The notes beneath the pieces are model-generated. The model searched no databases and was not told the DNA's origin. It saw only the letters and a list, made by a program, of their open reading frames with translations. This document shows positions 61,975 to 64,000 of a DNA stretch of 64,000 bases, one piece after another (position 1 is the stretch's first letter; every line of letters begins with the position of its first letter). This DNA is from Pseudothauera hydrothermalis (GTDB taxonomy: Bacteria > Pseudomonadota > Gammaproteobacteria > Burkholderiales > Rhodocyclaceae). The DNA lies in assembly GCF_003345255.1 (NCBI RefSeq), contig NZ_CP029331.1, positions 992,001-1,056,000 on the forward strand. Reading direction: 5' to 3'. The translations under genes were made by a program, and so were the position numbers.

Positions 61975-61984
61975 GGTGATTGCT
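61969..61984 (+). promoter_or_regulatory. Sigma-54 promoter of flagellin 2
   Basis: TGGCAT-N5-TTGCT, a single mismatch, 95 bases before the flagellin 2 start. Flagellin 1 has a sigma-28 site instead, so the two flagellins should be made at different stages. Confidence 0.75.
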
Positions 61985-62019
61985 TCTGAGAGGCCATCCG
62001 CGATCGTCGTCGCATCGGG

Positions 62020-62034
62020 CGGCAACCACTGCCG
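62020..62034 (+). promoter_or_regulatory. Candidate FlrC enhancer downstream of the flagellin 2 start site
   Basis: Perfect CGGCA-ACCAC-TGCCG at about +24 to +38 from the predicted transcription start. FlrC in Vibrio cholerae can act from sites downstream of a flagellin promoter, so the position is credible. Confidence 0.45.
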
Positions 62035-62079
62035 AAGACAGCGGAACGCAACAGGAATGTCCAATCCAGGAGAGCCATC

Positions 62080-63597
62080 ATGTCTCAGGTCATCAATACC
62101 AACGTTGCTTCGCTCAATGCGCAGCGCAACCTTTCCCGCACGTCCGGAGAACTGGCGACGTCCCTGCAGCGCCTGTCATCGGGCTTGCGCATCAACAGTG
62201 CCAAAGACGACGCAGCCGGCTTGGCGATCTCGGAGCGGATGACCGCCCAGGTCAGGGGTATGAACCAGGCGATGCGTAATGCCAACGATGGCGTGTCGCT
62301 TGCCCAGGTGGGCGAAGGCGCCTTGAACCAGATGGGCAACATCTTGCAGCGGGTGCGCGAGCTGGCGGTGCAATCGGCCAACGCCACCAACAGCGCTTCC
62401 GACCGTGCCGCGCTGAACGCTGAAGTCACTCAACTGGTGGCCGAACTGGAACGTTTTGCCAACGCCACCGAGTTCAACGGGCTGAAAATGTTCGATGGCA
62501 GTTTTGGCTCGGCGGTCTATCAGGTGGGCGCCAATGCCAACCAGACCATCACCGCGATCACCACCGATTTTCGCACCAGCCAGTACGGCACTTATCAGAT
62601 CGGTAACGCCACCCAGTCCACCGCAGTCAGCGGCACCAGCACCGGGTCGGCGATTACCGGAGCCGCCGTGGCCTCCGGCGGCACGGTGACCATCAACGGC
62701 GCAGGCGGTTCGGCAAATATCACTACGACCACCGGCGACAGCGCGCGCGATATTGCCGCCAAGATCAACTCGCAACCGACCACCGGGGTGCGTGCCTCGG
62801 CCCGTACCGAAACCGTGCTGGACTTTTCCGCCTCGGGCAATTTCTCGATTCAGCTCTTCTCGTCCAACGCCGCCGGCCCCAGCAGCATCCAGACCGTCTC
62901 CTTTACCGTATCGAACCAAAACACCGCGGATGGCCTGACTCAGGCGGTCAATGCCATCAACGAGGCCAGCTCCAAGACCGGCATCACCGCACGCTTGAAC
63001 AGCGCCAACGATGCCATCGTGCTCAGCACCGACGATGGCAGCTCGATCAACATCGGGGCGGCCAGCACCGGTGCGGCAACGGCCGGTATTCAACTCGGCT
63101 CCGGCGCCACCTCCGGCACCCTTGCCGCCAACACCGTGGGCACCATTACCGCGGCCGGCCAAGTGACGCTGGATTCGTCCAAGTCGTACTCGATCACCAC
63201 TTCCTCGAACGCCGCTTTCACCGCCGGCGTACTCGGCAGCGGCGCGGTCGCGGTGAGCACCACGGTCGGCAGCACCTTGCAGAAAGTGCAGGAGCTGGAC
63301 ATTTCCACCGTCTCCGGCGCCACCAACGCGCTGCGTGTGGTCGACAGCGCACTGGATGCAATCAACGGCCAACGCGCCAAGTTCGGTGCGCTGCAAAGCC
63401 GCTTCGAGGCGGCCATCAAGAACCTGCAGACTTCGGTGGAAAATCTCTCCGCATCGCGCTCCAGAATTCAGGATGCCGACTTTGCAGCCGAAACCGCGGC
63501 GCTCACCCGCGCCCAGGTGCTGCAACAGGCCGGCACTGCGATGCTGGCCCAGGCCAACGCGCTGCCGCAAAACGTGCTGTCTTTGCTGCAACGCTAA
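62080..63597 (+). CDS. Flagellin 2
   Basis: 505 residues, almost a copy of flagellin 1. It has the same conserved D0/D1 ends ([45 protein letters not shown]) and a nearly identical central region. Differences cluster in residues 17-24, 54-66 and 133-145 rather than the centre. An AGGAG site precedes ATG 62080. It has its own sigma-54 promoter and a strong terminator, so it is a single-gene unit. Confidence 0.95.
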   Translation: MSQVINTNVASLNAQRNLSRTSGELATSLQRLSSGLRINSAKDDAAGLAISERMTAQVRGMNQAMRNANDGVSLAQVGEGALNQMGNILQRVRELAVQSANATNSASDRAALNAEVTQLVAELERFANATEFNGLKMFDGSFGSAVYQVGANANQTITAITTDFRTSQYGTYQIGNATQSTAVSGTSTGSAITGAAVASGGTVTINGAGGSANITTTTGDSARDIAAKINSQPTTGVRASARTETVLDFSASGNFSIQLFSSNAAGPSSIQTVSFTVSNQNTADGLTQAVNAINEASSKTGITARLNSANDAIVLSTDDGSSINIGAASTGAATAGIQLGSGATSGTLAANTVGTITAAGQVTLDSSKSYSITTSSNAAFTAGVLGSGAVAVSTTVGSTLQKVQELDISTVSGATNALRVVDSALDAINGQRAKFGALQSRFEAAIKNLQTSVENLSASRSRIQDADFAAETAALTRAQVLQQAGTAMLAQANALPQNVLSLLQR

Positions 63598-63612
63598 GCG
63601 CAGGGCGAATAG

Positions 63613-63642
63613 GCCGGGCAGGACCCCTGCCCGGCGCTTTTT
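63613..63642 (+). terminator. Intrinsic terminator of flagellin 2
   Basis: A 10-bp perfect stem GCCGGGCAGG / CCTGCCCGGC with 3-base loop, followed by GCTTTTTGG. It begins 16 bases after the flagellin 2 stop. Confidence 0.9.
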
Positions 63643-63663
63643 GGCATGCTGCGCCGGGCGGGA

Positions 63664-64000
63664 TCAGGAGGCGGCGATTTCCACCCGGTTCTTTCCGCTT
63701 TGCTTGGCCCGATACATCGCCGCATCGGCGCGCGCGACCGCGTGTTCGAGGGGCTCTCCTGGCACCCAGCGGGTTACGCCGGCGCTGAAGGTGATGAACA
63801 CTTTTTTGTTGTCGGCAAGGAAAAAAGTGGTGGTGAGCGCGCGCTGCAGCCGGGTCAGCGCGGTGGCGGCTTCGGTCAGCTCGGTGTCCGGATAGAGCAG
63901 GATGAATTCCTCGCCGCCATAGCGCGCCACGCTGTCTTGCGGGCGCAAATTTTCACGGACCACCCGGGCCAGATGTACCAGCGCATCGTCACCGCTTTGG
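63664..64000 (-). CDS. GGDEF diguanylate cyclase, C-terminal part (runs off the window)
   Basis: A 111-codon open frame continues past the right edge. It reads SGDDALVHLARVVRENLR, then RYGGEEF, the catalytic GGEEF signature loop, and ends with ADAAMYRAKQSGKNRVE, typical of GGDEF domains. No RxxD inhibitory site can be placed in the visible part. It makes c-di-GMP, which the nearby YcgR could sense. It converges with flagellin 2. Confidence 0.92.
   Translation of the reverse strand, partial: QSGDDALVHLARVVRENLRPQDSVARYGGEEFILLYPDTELTEAATALTRLQRALTTTFFLADNKKVFITFSAGVTRWVPGEPLEHAVARADAAMYRAKQSGKNRVEIAAS

Larger units (their letters stand above)
61722..62079. other. 358-base regulatory region between the glycosyltransferase and flagellin 2
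   Basis: It holds the sigma-54 promoter of flagellin 2 (61969-61984) and the CGGCA-N5-TGCCG site (62020-62034). The left ~230 bases are GC-rich with no recognised gene. A minus-strand frame of 53 codons (61813-61974, MPESKKPLDSPQ...) begins at an ATG inside the -24 box; it lacks a good ribosome-binding site and is weakly supported. Confidence 0.5.
56656..63597. repeat. 1.5-kb inverted repeat formed by the two flagellin genes
   Basis: Arms 56656-58170 (minus) and 62080-63597 (plus) encode near-identical flagellins. In the central segment compared base by base (57421-57730 against 62520-62830) they remain about 90% identical by eye, with scattered synonymous differences. They enclose 3.9 kb carrying the methyltransferase-glycosyltransferase gene and both flagellin promoters. 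Recombination between arms would invert that segment. Confidence 0.8.

Noticed and set aside
1-64000. CRISPR arrays, prophage genes, integrases or complete insertion sequences
   Set aside because: No regularly spaced direct repeats, and no transposase, integrase or phage structural motif in any frame.

Overview
The window reads as a high-GC betaproteobacterial chromosome, most likely from the Rhodocyclaceae (Thauera/Azoarcus-like). This is inferred from gene order (pcm-nlpD-rpoS, dapA-bamC), protein styles, and a large flagellar locus with a sigma-54/FlrBC/sigma-28 hierarchy. No database search was possible.

Left part (1-18,615) is housekeeping. It holds the 3' end of pcm with nlpD and rpoS; a tightly coupled leftward set moxR - DUF58 - transglutaminase-like protein - mltB; a histone-deacetylase-family hydrolase; dapA and bamC; a small Ala/Glu-rich lipoprotein; a RoxA-type ribosomal oxygenase; rlmD; one tRNA-Ser(UGA); and the topoisomerase IV genes parC and parE around a PsiE-like membrane protein.

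Middle part (18,700-46,363) is the main flagellar locus. Leftward flgA-flgM-flgN diverge from rightward flgBCDEFGHIJKL and an unrecognised lipoprotein gene. A leftward block encodes the MS ring, switch, export apparatus and hook-length control (fliFGHIJ, then fliKLMNOPQR). The divergent flrB-flrC two-component pair and a detached fliE follow. I find -24/-12 (sigma-54) sites before flgB, flgG, flgK, fliK and fliE and probably fliF, a sigma-28 site before flgM, and a recurring palindrome CGGCA-N5-TGCCG near several of these promoters that may be the FlrC enhancer.

A zinc island (about 46,370-51,522) interrupts the flagellar genes. It carries zur and, divergently, an outer-membrane protein with a His-rich segment, znuA, znuC, znuB and a DUF1826 gene. 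A 40-bp near-perfect palindrome, probably the Zur operator, lies between the two arms.

Right part (51,547-64,000) is late flagellar: a YcgR-type c-di-GMP brake, a stand-alone FlhB C-domain protein with a second FliK-like protein, fliT, fliS, fliD, flaG and flagellin 1. A 1,139-residue methyltransferase-glycosyltransferase follows, then a divergent, nearly duplicate flagellin 2 and the end of a GGDEF diguanylate cyclase. Flagellin 1 has a sigma-28 promoter and flagellin 2 a sigma-54 promoter. The two genes form a 1.5-kb inverted repeat around the glycosyltransferase. The most unusual regulatory feature is a pair of mutually exclusive RNA hairpins joining the fliK stop codon to the fliL ribosome-binding site.
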